Assembly (NCBI RefSeq): GCF_002218025.2
Contig: NZ_AP018680.1
Location: 2,542,001-2,606,000 of the forward strand
Length of the DNA stretch: 64,000 nt
Direction: 5' to 3'
From: Vibrio casei
Lineage (GTDB): Bacteria > Pseudomonadota > Gammaproteobacteria > Enterobacterales > Vibrionaceae
The translations under genes and the position numbers were made by a program. Below, one piece after another: positions 18,633 through 30,084 of the stretch. The notes beneath the pieces were generated by a model. It had not been told where the DNA came from, made no database searches, and saw only the letters and a program-made list of their open reading frames with translations. Position 1 is the first letter of the stretch; every line of letters starts with the position of its first letter.

Positions 18633-20507
18633 CTAGGCCATATTCACCTGTATAATAACTTGTTCATTTAAATTGATTTCCAATGCCACTTCATCACACG
18701 CATATTGGCGTGGGCATTGATCACAATCTTTCAGCACCTTCTCTGGTAACAAAGTCTTCGATGTCGGAATGAAATCTTGCTTCATAAAGAATTCAGGGAC
18801 TCTCGTCAGAACAAACACTTTATTAATCGCCATTTGGCGGGCTTTATCCACCAAATACTTAATAATTGCCGCCCCTTGTCCTTGCCCTTGCCAACCAGCT
18901 TCAATTCCTAATGAGCGAATTTCAGCTAAACCTGAATCATACACATACAAAGAGGCACATCCCGTCACTTCTCCATGATGTTCTGAGACCGCAAACGAAC
19001 CAATATCTCGAATCAATTCATTACGATTTCGGGGTAAATTTTCCCCTAAACTTGCCCAATAGGCCACCATACCTTCAAGTGAATCAATATCTGTTAGACG
19101 AGCAGCTCGAACGGTTACTCCTGAATTATCACGTTCATCCAAACGCTTTTGCGCTTGATTCACCGCATACTTCACTTGTTTTGGTGAAACGCCACCTAAG
19201 GCTGAACGTTTTTCTAAGCACGATTCAATGGTTAAAATGGCATATACATCGGATTCAATCACAGGTGAAAATGCTTTTAATTCTTCTAACGACAATTCTT
19301 CTAATGCACAAGATTTAGCAATCGCGCCAACCACAGCAACGCCAACAATATGGTGTGCTTCACGGAAAGGAATACCTTTTGCAACGAGATAATCGGCCAA
19401 TTCAGTCGAGTTAGCATAACCTTGTTTTGCTGCTTCTAGTGTACGTTCACCATTAACCTTAATACCCTCGAAACACAACGCCGCCATTTCCATGCAGTCG
19501 TTCCAAGTGTCTAATGCATCAAATAGGCCTTCTTTGTCTTCTTGCATATCTTTGTTGTAAGCAAGCGGTAGCGCTTTCACTGTCATCATCATCGCAGCCA
19601 ATGAACCATACACTCGGCCCGTTTTACCGCGAATCAACTCTAACGCATCAGGGTTTTTCTTTTGTGGCATTAAAGAAGAACCTGACGTCACGGTATCGGC
19701 CAATTCAATAAAACCGGATTCGCCTGAGTTGTAGAAGATCATATCTTCTGCCAAGCGAGAAAGATGCAACATTGAGATAGAAGCAATCGACATTAGCTCC
19801 ATCACATGATCTCGATCAGACACCGAATCTAAGCTATTACGCGTTGCGCGTTGAAAACCTAGATTATGCGCCAATTGCTCACGATCCATCGGATAAGCCG
19901 TGCCGGCTAATGCCCCTGAACCTAATGGGCAAGTATCCAAACGTTTAATCGCATCAGAAAGGCGAGAATAATCACGCTCTAGCATTTCAACATAAGCCAA
20001 ACACCAGTGAGCAAATGTCACCGGTTGAGCGCGTTGTAAATGAGTATAACCTGGCAGGACTGTCGCTTGGTGTTCACGTGCAACCGATACCATTTTGGAT
20101 TGTAGACGATCCAACGCCATCAATAATTGGTGCCCTTGCTGACGACACCATAATTTTAAGTCTGTCGCCACTTGGTCGTTACGAGAACGACCGGTGTGTA
20201 ATTTTTTCCCCAAATCACCCACACGGTTAATCAATTGAGTTTCTACCCAACTGTGAATATCTTCCGCATCCGATTGCAAAATTTGCTCCGGATCTTCCAT
20301 TACTGCGAGTTTTAATTCATTTAAGGCTAATTCTAACTTTTGTTGTTCTTCTTCGGTTAATACACCAACTGACAACAAAGATTTAGACCAAGCAATTGAA
20401 CCTACAATGTCTTGTTCAGCCAATCGGTAATCAAATCGCAGTGAGTCATTAAACTGCTTAAACCGAGTGTCTGCTGCTTGGGTAAATCTTCCGCCCCATA
20501 ATGCCAT
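18633..20507 (-). CDS. argH: Argininosuccinate lyase fused to an N-acetyltransferase domain (ArgHA)
   Basis: Residues 1 to about 457 are argininosuccinate lyase, which splits argininosuccinate into arginine and fumarate. The fumarase/aspartase signature [11 protein letters not shown] lies at 266-276. Residues from about 460 to 620 are a GNAT acetyltransferase with the acetyl-CoA loop [15 protein letters not shown]. Such fusions are known from Vibrio and Moritella, where the extra domain supplies N-acetylglutamate synthase activity. The 624-residue length is far beyond plain ArgH (about 460). It is last in the argCBGH cluster, 97 bases after argG. Confidence 0.95.
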   Translation of the reverse strand: MALWGGRFTQAADTRFKQFNDSLRFDYRLAEQDIVGSIAWSKSLLSVGVLTEEEQQKLELALNELKLAVMEDPEQILQSDAEDIHSWVETQLINRVGDLGKKLHTGRSRNDQVATDLKLWCRQQGHQLLMALDRLQSKMVSVAREHQATVLPGYTHLQRAQPVTFAHWCLAYVEMLERDYSRLSDAIKRLDTCPLGSGALAGTAYPMDREQLAHNLGFQRATRNSLDSVSDRDHVMELMSIASISMLHLSRLAEDMIFYNSGESGFIELADTVTSGSSLMPQKKNPDALELIRGKTGRVYGSLAAMMMTVKALPLAYNKDMQEDKEGLFDALDTWNDCMEMAALCFEGIKVNGERTLEAAKQGYANSTELADYLVAKGIPFREAHHIVGVAVVGAIAKSCALEELSLEELKAFSPVIESDVYAILTIESCLEKRSALGGVSPKQVKYAVNQAQKRLDERDNSGVTVRAARLTDIDSLEGMVAYWASLGENLPRNRNELIRDIGSFAVSEHHGEVTGCASLYVYDSGLAEIRSLGIEAGWQGQGQGAAIIKYLVDKARQMAINKVFVLTRVPEFFMKQDFIPTSKTLLPEKVLKDCDQCPRQYACDEVALEINLNEQVIIQVNMA

Positions 20508-20554
20508 TGATGCTTCTCCTGCTTAGTCCATTGCTTCAGTTTTTAATTATTATT

Positions 20555-20592
20555 CGTCACTCTAGAGCACGTGCTTCGCTTCCAGAATGACG
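20555..20592. repeat. Hairpin between argG and argH
   Basis: Nine-base arms CGTCACTCT (20555-20563) and AGAATGACG (20584-20592) pair with one G-U wobble. No T run follows. It may be a processing or partial-termination structure, or a small repeat. Confidence 0.4.
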
Positions 20593-20604
20593 ATTTAAAT
20601 GCGT

Positions 20605-21840
20605 TTATTTACTTTTTTTTGCTTCATTTAACGCACGAATACGGCTTGCTAATGAATAAAGACGAATGAAACCGCCAGCATGACTTTGATCATAAACCGT
20701 GTCATCACCAAAGGTAGCAAACTCTTCTGAATACAAGCTGTTGTCAGAACGCTTTTGCGTTACGGTCGCTTGGCCTTTATACAATTTAATCACCACTTCG
20801 CCGTTCACATCTTGTGCTAACTCTTCAGTTGCTGCAAGCAGTGATTTGCATAGTGGTGTAAACCAACGGCCGTCGTAAACAAGGTGCGATGCTTTCACGC
20901 CGAGCTCTTCACGAAATTCAAATGAAGCTTTATCGAGAACTAGTTGCTCAACCGCACGAAGCGCTTCCATCATGATGGTGCCTCCTGGTGTTTCATAACA
21001 CCCACGAGATTTCATGCCCACTAAACGGTTTTCAACGATATCAATACGACCAACACCGTGCTTAATGCCTTTTTCATTCAAGTAAACTAACGATTGATAA
21101 GGTGATAATTCGTTACCATCTACCGCAACCACTGCACCTTTTTCTACTTTTACAGAAACGTATTCCGCTTCATTTGGCGCTTGCTCAGGATCAACCGTCC
21201 ACGCCCAGCAATCATCATTCGGTGCATTCCATGTATCTTCTAATACACCACCTTCCGTTGAGATATGCCATGCATTTGCATCACGTGAATAAATCTTGGT
21301 TAAAGAAGCCGTACAAGGAATATTACGCTCTGCTAAGTAATCTAAACACTCTTCACGGCTCACAAGATCCCATTCACGCCAAGGAGCAATCACATGCAAA
21401 TCTGGGGCAAGCGCAGCAAAGGCACCTTCAAAACGAACTTGGTCGTTTCCTTTACCCGTACAACCATGACATAGCGCATCTGCGCCTACTTTACGTGCAA
21501 CTTCAACTTGCGCTTTGGCTATGATTGGACGAGCCATTGAGGTACCAAGAAGATATTTACCTTCATAAAGCGCACCGGTTTTTAGAGTTGGATAAATATA
21601 ATCAGCGACCATTTCTTCTTTCAGGTCTGCGATATAACACTCAGACGCACCAGAGGCGATGGCTTTTTCTTCAATACCCACTAATTCCTCTTCGCCTTGA
21701 CCGACATCGGCTACAAAAGCGACCACTTCACAGTCGTAGTTTTCTTTAAGCCATGGAATGATCACAGATGTATCTAATCCACCAGAATAAGCAACAACAA
21801 CTTTGTTAATGCTTGCTTTATCGACACTTAATTTCGCCAT
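20605..21840 (-). CDS. argG: Argininosuccinate synthase
   Basis: ArgG joins citrulline and aspartate with ATP to give argininosuccinate. The 411-residue protein has the PP-loop [13 protein letters not shown] at about 15-27, the [15 protein letters not shown] motif that binds citrulline and aspartate, and the later [15 protein letters not shown] segment. Its length matches the standard bacterial type. It is between argB and argH on the same strand. The 157-base gap to argB may hold an extra promoter, but I see no clear ARG box there. Confidence 0.98.
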   Translation of the reverse strand: MAKLSVDKASINKVVVAYSGGLDTSVIIPWLKENYDCEVVAFVADVGQGEEELVGIEEKAIASGASECYIADLKEEMVADYIYPTLKTGALYEGKYLLGTSMARPIIAKAQVEVARKVGADALCHGCTGKGNDQVRFEGAFAALAPDLHVIAPWREWDLVSREECLDYLAERNIPCTASLTKIYSRDANAWHISTEGGVLEDTWNAPNDDCWAWTVDPEQAPNEAEYVSVKVEKGAVVAVDGNELSPYQSLVYLNEKGIKHGVGRIDIVENRLVGMKSRGCYETPGGTIMMEALRAVEQLVLDKASFEFREELGVKASHLVYDGRWFTPLCKSLLAATEELAQDVNGEVVIKLYKGQATVTQKRSDNSLYSEEFATFGDDTVYDQSHAGGFIRLYSLASRIRALNEAKKSK

Positions 21841-21997
21841 GTTACTTCTCCAAAAGTTTATAATTTCCGTCCCTGAAATGGCTTTATTATCACGCTCTAT
21901 TTCATGGATAATATATTTTACTCTTCACCCTACCCCATTTATCTGTCGTATAGAGCTTTCAGTTGCGACACCAAGCCTACACGCCAATTAAATTGAA

Positions 21998-22777
21998 TTA
22001 AGGTAAGAAGCGGGTTCCTATACTGTTACCAGCAAATAATTCGGTTAATTTCTCTGGGTTTTTCCAGCCCGCCACTTCAATCGCGCGGCCTAGCTCGATC
22101 GCGGCATCCAATGCGGCCTGCACTTTAACAATCATGCCATCGGTAATGACCTGCTGTTCAATCAAACGGTCAGCTTCAGCTTGATCAAGTTCGGCTATCA
22201 ACTGTTTATTACCATCTAATACACCACTCACATCTGATAACAAAGCAAGCTCAGCATCAATAGCAGTTGCCACCGCAACCGCTGCTTGATCAGCATTCAC
22301 GTTCATTAGTTGACCTTGAGGGGTAATACCAATGGAACTAATAATCGGCAATGCGCCTGTTTTTAAAATGGCATTCAGTACCGCACCATTACCGGATTTC
22401 GCCTCACCAACCGCACCAAGATCGTCAGATAGCTGGGTTATTTGGCATAGACCACCATCTGCAAGGCTAAGTCCTACGGCATTTAATCCAAGCTTAATCG
22501 CTTGACCTTGCAGCAGTTTATTCGCCGTTCCCGCTAATGCGCCAGCAATATAGTTGATATGTTCAAACGGGGTCACACGTAAACCGTTTTTCTTTACGGT
22601 TTCCAGTTGCAGCTTGTCCATTAACTCATCCACTAAGTACCCGCCACCATGAACAATCACTATTTCACGCTGAGCTTGTTGTTGATAAGTTTCAATGGCT
22701 TTAAAAAGTAACGCCAGCGTATCCATATCGGATAATACTGCACCACCTAATTTGATCACTAACGGATTTAAATTCAT
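21998..22777 (-). CDS. argB: Acetylglutamate kinase
   Basis: ArgB phosphorylates N-acetylglutamate, the second step of arginine synthesis. The 259-residue protein shows the amino-acid-kinase start [12 protein letters not shown], the glycine-rich [11 protein letters not shown] segment, and the [12 protein letters not shown] nucleotide-site region. Its ATG follows the argC stop by nine bases, so the two are co-transcribed. The short (about 258-residue) form is the arginine-insensitive E. coli type. Confidence 0.97.
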   Translation of the reverse strand: MNLNPLVIKLGGAVLSDMDTLALLFKAIETYQQQAQREIVIVHGGGYLVDELMDKLQLETVKKNGLRVTPFEHINYIAGALAGTANKLLQGQAIKLGLNAVGLSLADGGLCQITQLSDDLGAVGEAKSGNGAVLNAILKTGALPIISSIGITPQGQLMNVNADQAAVAVATAIDAELALLSDVSGVLDGNKQLIAELDQAEADRLIEQQVITDGMIVKVQAALDAAIELGRAIEVAGWKNPEKLTELFAGNSIGTRFLP

Positions 22778-22786
22778 TCAACAACC

Positions 22787-23788
22787 CTACACTAACGAAG
22801 TAAGAACTGGAAAACCGTAACGAATATTCAAGCATTGCATTGCTTGGCTTGATGCGCCCTTCAAAAGGTTATCAATTACTGAGACAACAATAATATGTTG
22901 ACCTTGAACTTGCCATCCGATATCACAAAAAGGCGTATTTTCAACATTTTGCAAACGTGGAATTGTGTCTAAAATACGCACAGCTGGTTTACCTTGATAG
23001 GCTTGTTCAAAAGCTTGTTGAATGTGTTGCTCATCAACACCATCAGCAAGTTTCATGGTGATGGTGGCTAAAATTCCACGTTTGAAATTCCCTAAGTGCG
23101 GTGTGAAAATTACATCGCAACCTAAATGAGAGGCAATTTCTGGTTGATGACGATGAGTAAAGATCCCATAAGGCTGCAAGCTGACTTCACAAAAACTGTT
23201 GGTCATCGTCGCTTTGCGACCCGCACCTGTCACACCACTTGTCGCATTAATAACAGGCCATTGATTGACATCAACAAGGTTTGCCTCAATCAAAGGCTTA
23301 ATTGCAAGCTGGGAAGCGGTTGGGTAACACCCCGGAACCGCAATCAATTGAGCCGTTTTAATTTGTTCGGCGTTCCACTCTGCTAAACCGTATACCGCTT
23401 GTTCAAGCCACTGAGAATAGGTGTGTTTAAAGCCGTAATATTGAGGATAAAAATCGTCCGCTTGCACACGATAAGCACCAGAAAGGTCAAATACAGCACA
23501 ACCATTCTCTAAAAAAACCGGAGCTAAATCATGGCTGACTTCATGAGCCGTGGCCAGAAATACCACATCACAGTCCTTTGCCACCTCTTTAGGAGAAACA
23601 AGTGCTTGAATCGATTGGTCAATCAAGCCTAATAATTTCCCATGCAGTTGAGAGATAGGCTTACCCGCATCGACACTATTTTCTGAAACATACAGCCCGG
23701 ATAAAGTGAGCTCGGGATGCTTTTCAACCATCAACGCTAATTCTGCGCCAGTATAACCACTTGCTCCGATAATCACTGTTTTCAACAT
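22787..23788 (-). CDS. argC: N-acetyl-gamma-glutamyl-phosphate reductase
   Basis: ArgC reduces N-acetylglutamyl phosphate to the semialdehyde with NADPH. I chose the ATG at 23786-23788 ([17 protein letters not shown]). A GTG two codons upstream is the alternative. The product is 333 residues, with the Rossmann [10 protein letters not shown] at 8-17, the catalytic Cys in [10 protein letters not shown] and the C-terminal [17 protein letters not shown] signature. It heads the argCBGH run and is divergent from argE. The ARG-box-like pair lies about 95-135 bases upstream. Confidence 0.97.
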   Translation of the reverse strand: MLKTVIIGASGYTGAELALMVEKHPELTLSGLYVSENSVDAGKPISQLHGKLLGLIDQSIQALVSPKEVAKDCDVVFLATAHEVSHDLAPVFLENGCAVFDLSGAYRVQADDFYPQYYGFKHTYSQWLEQAVYGLAEWNAEQIKTAQLIAVPGCYPTASQLAIKPLIEANLVDVNQWPVINATSGVTGAGRKATMTNSFCEVSLQPYGIFTHRHQPEIASHLGCDVIFTPHLGNFKRGILATITMKLADGVDEQHIQQAFEQAYQGKPAVRILDTIPRLQNVENTPFCDIGWQVQGQHIIVVSVIDNLLKGASSQAMQCLNIRYGFPVLTSLV

Positions 23789-23883
23789 ACTCACCTATCC
23801 GTTTGTTTGAGTCGCTTATTTATGTGTAAATTGCGTTTTTCTGCTATCTTATTTTGACTATATACACTAATTTTTTGTCAATA

Positions 23884-23922
23884 TTTGATTTTTTATTCAC
23901 AAATAATGATTTAATATGTGTT
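23884..23922. promoter_or_regulatory. Tandem ARG boxes (ArgR operator) between argC and argE
   Basis: The first 18-bp box (23884-23901) has TTGA...ATTCA in the right phase, matching most consensus positions. Exactly three bases later a weaker second box (23905-23922) keeps the left half ATGAT. Paired 18-bp boxes with a 3-bp spacer are the ArgR arrangement known from E. coli. The site lies between divergent arginine genes. Confidence 0.6.
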
Positions 23923-23985
23923 TTATCGTTTTATTGCGTTATTGTCAATAGAAAGCATCGTAAAGACATATAAACTGGAGCACTT

Positions 23986-25140
23986 ATGACAACCCCAAAT
24001 TTTTTAGAAGTCTATCGTGGCCTAATTTCAACCTCTTCAATTAGCTCCACCGATCCCAAATGGGATGAAGGCAATACCAACGTTATTGCTAAACTAGCGC
24101 AATGGCTTAAAGATCTCGATTTTACGGTGGAAATCGTCGAGGTTGCTCAAGGAAAACACAATTTAATTGCAAAAAAAGGGCAAGGTGAAGGTGGTTTACT
24201 TTTATCGGGTCACTCCGATACCGTTCCTTTTGATGAGGGTCGTTGGAATTTTAATCCCCACGAATTGACCGAATCCAATAATCGCTTTTACGGTTTAGGG
24301 ACAGCCGATATGAAGGGTTTCTTTGCGTTTATCATAGAAGCCGTGAAAAAAATCGACTGGTCACAACAAACCAAACCTTTGTATATTTTGGCCACTTGCG
24401 ATGAAGAAACTACCATGCTTGGCGCTCGGCACTTTACGGAATCATGCTTAAACGATGATGCACCTTATAAACCCGATTATTGCATTATTGGTGAGCCGAC
24501 AAGCTTAAAGCCTATTCGAGGTCACAAAGGCCATGTCGCCAATGCCGTTCGGGTGACAGGTCAATCAGGGCATTCCTCCAACCCAGCTCTTGGCGTCAAT
24601 GCAATTGAAATCATGCATGAAGTACTATTTGCGTTAATGCAACTTCGAAATCAATTAATCAAAGAATATCACCACCCAGGATTTGACATTCCGACTCCAA
24701 CACTCAACCTTGGCTATATCCATGGCGGCGACAGTGCTAACCGTATCTGTGGTTGTTGTGAGCTTCATTACGATGTCCGTCCTCTTCCCGGAATCAGCCT
24801 AGATGGTCTAGACAATATGTTGCGTGCCGCATTGAAAGAAGTACAAGCTAAATGGCCAGGTCGCATCGATATTCAGCCACTTCATGAAGCAATCCCAGGT
24901 TACGAATGCCAACATGATCATCCATTTATTGCCGGGGTTGAAAAAATCTGTGAAACCCCATCTGAAACGGTCAATTACTGTACTGAAGCTCCCTTTTTAC
25001 AAGAAATATGTCCAACATTAGTCTTGGGGCCAGGTTCTATCGATCAAGCTCACCAACCCGATGAATTCTTAGCATTCGAATTTATCGACCCCACCATCAA
25101 CATTCTATCTAAAGCAATACGTCAATATTGTTTCCATTAA
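23986..25140 (+). CDS. argE: Acetylornithine deacetylase
   Basis: ArgE hydrolyses N-acetylornithine to ornithine. The 384-residue M20-family metallopeptidase has the first metal motif [12 protein letters not shown] at about 74-85, the bridging Asp in GTADMKGFF, the catalytic Glu and ligand in [11 protein letters not shown], and the dimerisation domain with [23 protein letters not shown] lies just ahead of the ATG at 23986. The gene is divergent from argC. Use of ArgE together with the ArgHA fusion implies the linear acetylated pathway. Confidence 0.97.
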   Translation: MTTPNFLEVYRGLISTSSISSTDPKWDEGNTNVIAKLAQWLKDLDFTVEIVEVAQGKHNLIAKKGQGEGGLLLSGHSDTVPFDEGRWNFNPHELTESNNRFYGLGTADMKGFFAFIIEAVKKIDWSQQTKPLYILATCDEETTMLGARHFTESCLNDDAPYKPDYCIIGEPTSLKPIRGHKGHVANAVRVTGQSGHSSNPALGVNAIEIMHEVLFALMQLRNQLIKEYHHPGFDIPTPTLNLGYIHGGDSANRICGCCELHYDVRPLPGISLDGLDNMLRAALKEVQAKWPGRIDIQPLHEAIPGYECQHDHPFIAGVEKICETPSETVNYCTEAPFLQEICPTLVLGPGSIDQAHQPDEFLAFEFIDPTINILSKAIRQYCFH

Positions 25141-25155
25141 GAAAAAATGAATTAT

Positions 25156-25191
25156 GCCGCATCAATCATGATAAAGACGGATTGATGTGGC
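25156..25191. repeat. Hairpin downstream of argE
   Basis: Twelve-base arms GCCGCATCAATC (25156-25167) and GATTGATGTGGC (25180-25191) pair with one G-U wobble. No T run follows, so it is at best a weak terminator or an RNA-stabilising stem. Confidence 0.45.
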
Positions 25192-25378
25192 AAAGCATGG
25201 TATAAATAAACACAGTTTCACGCTGCAAGGATGACGTACTCGATTGCTGATGCACATCAAAAATATCAGTATTATTTCATCTTAATCGCTCAAAAATTTG
25301 ACTCAGTGCAAATATTTTCGCTAGATTGTGGTGTTAAAAAATTAAATGGATGTAATAAAATTACAAGGTGAAACGACG

Positions 25379-28009
25379 ATGAATGAAAAATATGCCGCTT
25401 TAAAGAGCAATGTTCGCATGCTCGGTGAATTACTCGGCTCAACCATTCAAGAAGCACATGGTGATGCTATTCTTGAAAAAGTCGAAACCATTCGTAAGCT
25501 TTCCAAATCTGCTCGCGCAGGTAATCAGGAAGATCGTGAAGGCTTAATCGAAGAAATAAAAAATCTCCCAAATGAACAGCTCACGCCGGTCGCTCACGCT
25601 TTTAGTCAGTTCTTAAACTTGACCAATATTGCGGAGCAATACCACACTATCTCACGTCATTGTGAAGAACACGTCTGTGAGCCAGACGCCATCAATAGTT
25701 TATTTGGCAAGCTTGCTCAAAACAATATTAGTAAAACAGAGACTGCTCAAGCCATCAAAGAGTTAAATATTGAGCTCGTATTAACAGCGCATCCTACCGA
25801 GATTGCCCGCCGTACGATGATCAATAAACTGGTCAAAATCAATAAATGTTTGTCTCAACTTGAACACAATGACCTTTCTGCTCGTGAGCGCCTAAAAACC
25901 GAACGTCGCCTTGAAGGATTAATTGCACAATCTTGGCATTCTGATGTCATTCGTCAACAACGACCAACGCCACTTGATGAAGCTAAATGGGGCTTTGCCG
26001 TTGTCGAAAATTCCCTTTGGGCTGCCGTGCCTGAATTCTTACGTGAATTTGATGACCGCCTGAAAGGCCACATTGGAGAAGGCTTACCAATTGATGCACG
26101 TCCCGTTCATTTTTCATCTTGGATGGGCGGTGACCGCGATGGTAATCCAAATGTCACCCACCCTATCACCAATGAAGCACTACTGCTGTCTCGTTGGAAA
26201 GCTGCCGATTTGTATTTAGCAGATATTCAAGAGTTGATTTCTGAATTATCGATGACGGCTTGTAATGATACTGTTCGTGATCTTTCTGGCGATCAACATG
26301 AACCTTATCGCGCCATCCTAAAACGCTTGCGTACATTACTGTCAAATACTTGCGTAGTACTCGAAGCTAAAATTAATAATGAAGAAGTACCTAACTTCCC
26401 AATTTTAGAACGTGTTGAACAATTGTGGGAGCCGCTTCTAGCCTGCTATCAATCACTTCGTGAATGCGGCATGAGCATTATTGCTGAAGGCTCTTTATTA
26501 GATACATTACGTCGAGTTAAAGCATTTGGCATCCACCTTGTGCGATTAGATATTCGTCAAGAAAGTACCCGCCATTCCGATGTCATTACCGAAATGACGC
26601 GCTTCCTAGAAATTGGCGAATACGACCAATGGACAGAAGAAGAGAAAATTGAATTCTTAATTAAAGAACTCAGCTCAAAAGGCCCATTACTTCCTCGAAA
26701 CTGGCAGCCTTCTGCTGAAGTACAAGAAGTATTAGATACATGTCGCGTAATGGCTAAACATCCGCGTGAAGCCTTTGGTTCTTATGTGATTTCAATGGCT
26801 CGTACCGCATCTGATGTGTTAGCGGTACACTTGATTTTACAAGAGTCAGGGTGCAAGTTCCGTATGGATGTTTGCCCATTATTTGAAACATTAGACGACT
26901 TGAACAACTCTGAAGCCGTCATGAAACAACTGTTTTCACTCGATTGGTACCGTAACTTCATCAACAACCACCAAATGGTCATGATTGGTTATTCCGATTC
27001 AGCCAAAGATGCGGGCGTTATGGCGGCAGGTTGGGCTCAGTACGATGCGATGGATAAACTAGTGAAAGTATCCGATGCAGAAGGTATTGAACTTACCTTA
27101 TTCCATGGACGTGGTGGTACGGTTGGTCGTGGTGGCGCGCCTGCCCATGCGGCATTACTGTCTCAACCACCTCGCAGTTTAAAAGGTGGATTACGTGTGA
27201 CAGAGCAAGGTGAAATGATCCGCTTTAAACTTGGCTTACCTGATGTCGCAGTTAACAGCTTTAATTTATACGCAAGCGCGATATTAGAAGCAAATTTACT
27301 GCCACCTCCGGAGCCTAAGAAAGAATGGCGCGATCTCATGAAGACTATTTCGGATGTCTCGTGTGATGCTTACCGTGCCGTTGTTCGTGGCGAACCTGAT
27401 TTCGTCCCTTACTTCCGCGCCGCCACACCTGAATTAGAATTAGGTAAGCTGCCTCTTGGTTCTCGCCCATCCAAGCGTAATCCAAATGGTGGTGTCGAAA
27501 GCTTACGCGCGATTCCTTGGATTTTCTCTTGGAGCCAAAACCGTCTGGTACTACCAGCATGGTTGGGAGCCGGTGAAGCAATTCAACATGCGGTCGAGCA
27601 AGGCCATCAACCTATGCTTGAAGAAATGTGCCGTGAATGGCCTTTCTTTTCTACCCGACTAGGCATGTTAGAAATGGTTTACTCTAAATGTAATATCGAT
27701 ATTTCTCGCTATTACGACCAACGATTAACCGATGAGTCTTTATGGCCACTAGGGGAGCGTCTACGTACGCAATTGCAAAAAGATATTGTTACCGTTCTAA
27801 ATGTTGAAAATAACGAAAACTTGATGCAAAGCGACCCGTGGGGTTTAGAGTCTATTCGCTTACGTAATATCTATGTAGAGCCACTAAATATGCTGCAAGC
27901 CGAATTGCTGTACCGTACTCGTAAAACAGCTAATCCTTCTCCTGAATTAGAAGAAGCCCTAATGTTAACGATTGCAGGGATTGCCGCAGGCATGCGTAAC
28001 ACGGGTTAA
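25379..28009 (+). CDS. ppc: Phosphoenolpyruvate carboxylase
   Basis: Ppc carboxylates phosphoenolpyruvate to oxaloacetate, refilling the TCA cycle and feeding aspartate-derived amino acids. I chose the ATG at 25379 ([16 protein letters not shown]), with AAGGTGA about 14 bases upstream; the frame opens 11 codons earlier. The 876 residues show the catalytic His in [13 protein letters not shown], the [10 protein letters not shown] segment, the [12 protein letters not shown] loop and the usual C-terminus ending AGMRNTG. It ends with a clear terminator and precedes aphA, as in V. cholerae. Confidence 0.98.
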   Translation: MNEKYAALKSNVRMLGELLGSTIQEAHGDAILEKVETIRKLSKSARAGNQEDREGLIEEIKNLPNEQLTPVAHAFSQFLNLTNIAEQYHTISRHCEEHVCEPDAINSLFGKLAQNNISKTETAQAIKELNIELVLTAHPTEIARRTMINKLVKINKCLSQLEHNDLSARERLKTERRLEGLIAQSWHSDVIRQQRPTPLDEAKWGFAVVENSLWAAVPEFLREFDDRLKGHIGEGLPIDARPVHFSSWMGGDRDGNPNVTHPITNEALLLSRWKAADLYLADIQELISELSMTACNDTVRDLSGDQHEPYRAILKRLRTLLSNTCVVLEAKINNEEVPNFPILERVEQLWEPLLACYQSLRECGMSIIAEGSLLDTLRRVKAFGIHLVRLDIRQESTRHSDVITEMTRFLEIGEYDQWTEEEKIEFLIKELSSKGPLLPRNWQPSAEVQEVLDTCRVMAKHPREAFGSYVISMARTASDVLAVHLILQESGCKFRMDVCPLFETLDDLNNSEAVMKQLFSLDWYRNFINNHQMVMIGYSDSAKDAGVMAAGWAQYDAMDKLVKVSDAEGIELTLFHGRGGTVGRGGAPAHAALLSQPPRSLKGGLRVTEQGEMIRFKLGLPDVAVNSFNLYASAILEANLLPPPEPKKEWRDLMKTISDVSCDAYRAVVRGEPDFVPYFRAATPELELGKLPLGSRPSKRNPNGGVESLRAIPWIFSWSQNRLVLPAWLGAGEAIQHAVEQGHQPMLEEMCREWPFFSTRLGMLEMVYSKCNIDISRYYDQRLTDESLWPLGERLRTQLQKDIVTVLNVENNENLMQSDPWGLESIRLRNIYVEPLNMLQAELLYRTRKTANPSPELEEALMLTIAGIAAGMRNTG

Positions 28010-28036
28010 TAATATCGTGATACCATTCCATTCTAT

Positions 28037-28061
28037 AAAAGCCGCACTCTGTGCGGCTTTT
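28037..28061 (+). terminator. Terminator of ppc
   Basis: A perfect stem (AAAAGCCGCAC and complement) with loop TCT and a run of T residues. It lies 28 bases past the ppc stop. Confidence 0.9.
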
Positions 28062-28261
28062 TTATTCACAAAAGAAATGCATCCACACAATATCATTGAT
28101 TAAATGAGCTTATATCATTGAAAAGGCATGCGTGAGATCTTCTTTTTTAATACTGACCTTGTCATCAGTACATAATCTTCGCTATTTAGGCTATGTTACT
28201 CGCCACTCTCGCACTTTTTGTTTTCTGTCGATAGTACTTTATTGTTTAATTGGAAGAGTTT

Positions 28262-28810
28262 ATGTCGTTACCGCACGTTATTTTAACCGTTCTTAGTCGC
28301 CATGAAGCGACAGGCTATGATATTACCAAAGCCTTTTCACAAAATATTGGGCATTTTTGGAAAGCCAGCCACCAGCAGGTATACCGAGAATTAAATAAAA
28401 TGTCACAGTTAGAATGGGTCACGAGTGAATTGATCGAACAAGAAGGCAAGCCTGATAAGAAAATTTACACTATTACCGAACTTGGTAGAAAAGCATTAAC
28501 CGCTTGGTTTGAACAACCCACGCCTTATACACCAACTCGTGATGAGTTTTCAGCCAAATTAATGGCATGTTCAGTTCAATCTTCGGATCTTCTTATTGAG
28601 CAAATTAATGAATTAATTCCACAAGCCGAACACATGATCCAACAATTTCAGCTACTCGAAAAACAATTTTATGCTTACCCAGAAAAGCTCAATATTGCCG
28701 CAAGAATAGAACGTTTGATTTTAAGACGAAACATTTTAGAAAGGAAAATGTGGGTAGAATGGGCGGTAGAAGTCAAAGAACAACTCACCTTGCAAGACAC
28801 TCTTATTTAA
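28262..28810 (+). CDS. aphA: Quorum-sensing and virulence regulator AphA (PadR family)
   Basis: AphA is the low-cell-density master regulator of vibrios and, in V. cholerae, activates tcpPH with AphB. I chose the ATG at 28262 (MSLPHVILTVLSRHEATGYD), preceded by GGAAGAG; a TTG four codons upstream is the alternative. The 182-residue protein has the PadR winged helix (FWKASHQQVYRELNKM, about 34-49) and the C-terminal antiparallel coiled coil used for dimerisation (about 110-178). From memory, the start and recognition helix nearly match V. cholerae AphA. The position directly after ppc also agrees. Its regulation in this strain is not known. Confidence 0.93.
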   Translation: MSLPHVILTVLSRHEATGYDITKAFSQNIGHFWKASHQQVYRELNKMSQLEWVTSELIEQEGKPDKKIYTITELGRKALTAWFEQPTPYTPTRDEFSAKLMACSVQSSDLLIEQINELIPQAEHMIQQFQLLEKQFYAYPEKLNIAARIERLILRRNILERKMWVEWAVEVKEQLTLQDTLI

Positions 28811-28842
28811 CTTGTTCTGCGGATAACGACCAATTTATCACT

Positions 28843-28871
28843 AAAAAAGGCTTACCTCTTAAGTAAGCCTT
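28843..28871. terminator. Terminator between convergent aphA and metF
   Basis: Nine-base perfect arms AAGGCTTAC and GTAAGCCTT enclose a short loop. A six-base T run follows on the minus strand, serving metF. The plus side is less T-rich. Confidence 0.8.
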
Positions 28872-28901
28872 ACTTCTTTTACTACCATATAGCCTAAACT
28901 A

Positions 28902-29807
<906 letters not shown>

Positions 29808-29914
29808 TCACCACTTTAACGACTCAATCTAAAAACAACTTAATGTGAAAACGATCCTTTTCACTAACGGGTTCTACCCAAAATATGTGCTTATCGTAAG
29901 ATGAAAATTCATAT

Positions 29915-29930
29915 AGACGTCTATATGTCC
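29915..29930. promoter_or_regulatory. MetJ operator (met boxes) upstream of metF
   Basis: A perfect 8-base met box AGACGTCT (29915-29922) is followed in phase by a second, weaker box ATATGTCC (5 of 8). MetJ binds tandem 8-bp boxes, so this fits repression of metF by S-adenosylmethionine-bound MetJ. Confidence 0.75.
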
Positions 29931-30017
29931 AAATAATGTCTTGAATACTATACGAAGTCAACGATCTAAACATGAATTTTATTCATGACGATAAAAAACA
30001 AGGGTTCATTCAAAAAA

Positions 30018-30045
30018 AATACCACCTCAAAACTGAGGTGGTATT
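30018..30045 (-). terminator. Terminator of the metBL operon
   Basis: A perfect 12-bp stem (AATACCACCTCA and complement, 4-base loop) is followed on the minus strand by an eight-base T run, 40 bases beyond the metL stop. Confidence 0.92.
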
Positions 30046-30084
30046 AAATACAAAATGCACTGATCTTTATATATTTATAAAATT

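Noticed and set aside
18866..19318. A 150-codon open frame on the plus strand
   Set aside because: It is fully antisense to argH, has no ribosome site and a low-complexity His/Leu/Pro-rich composition typical of a shadow frame.
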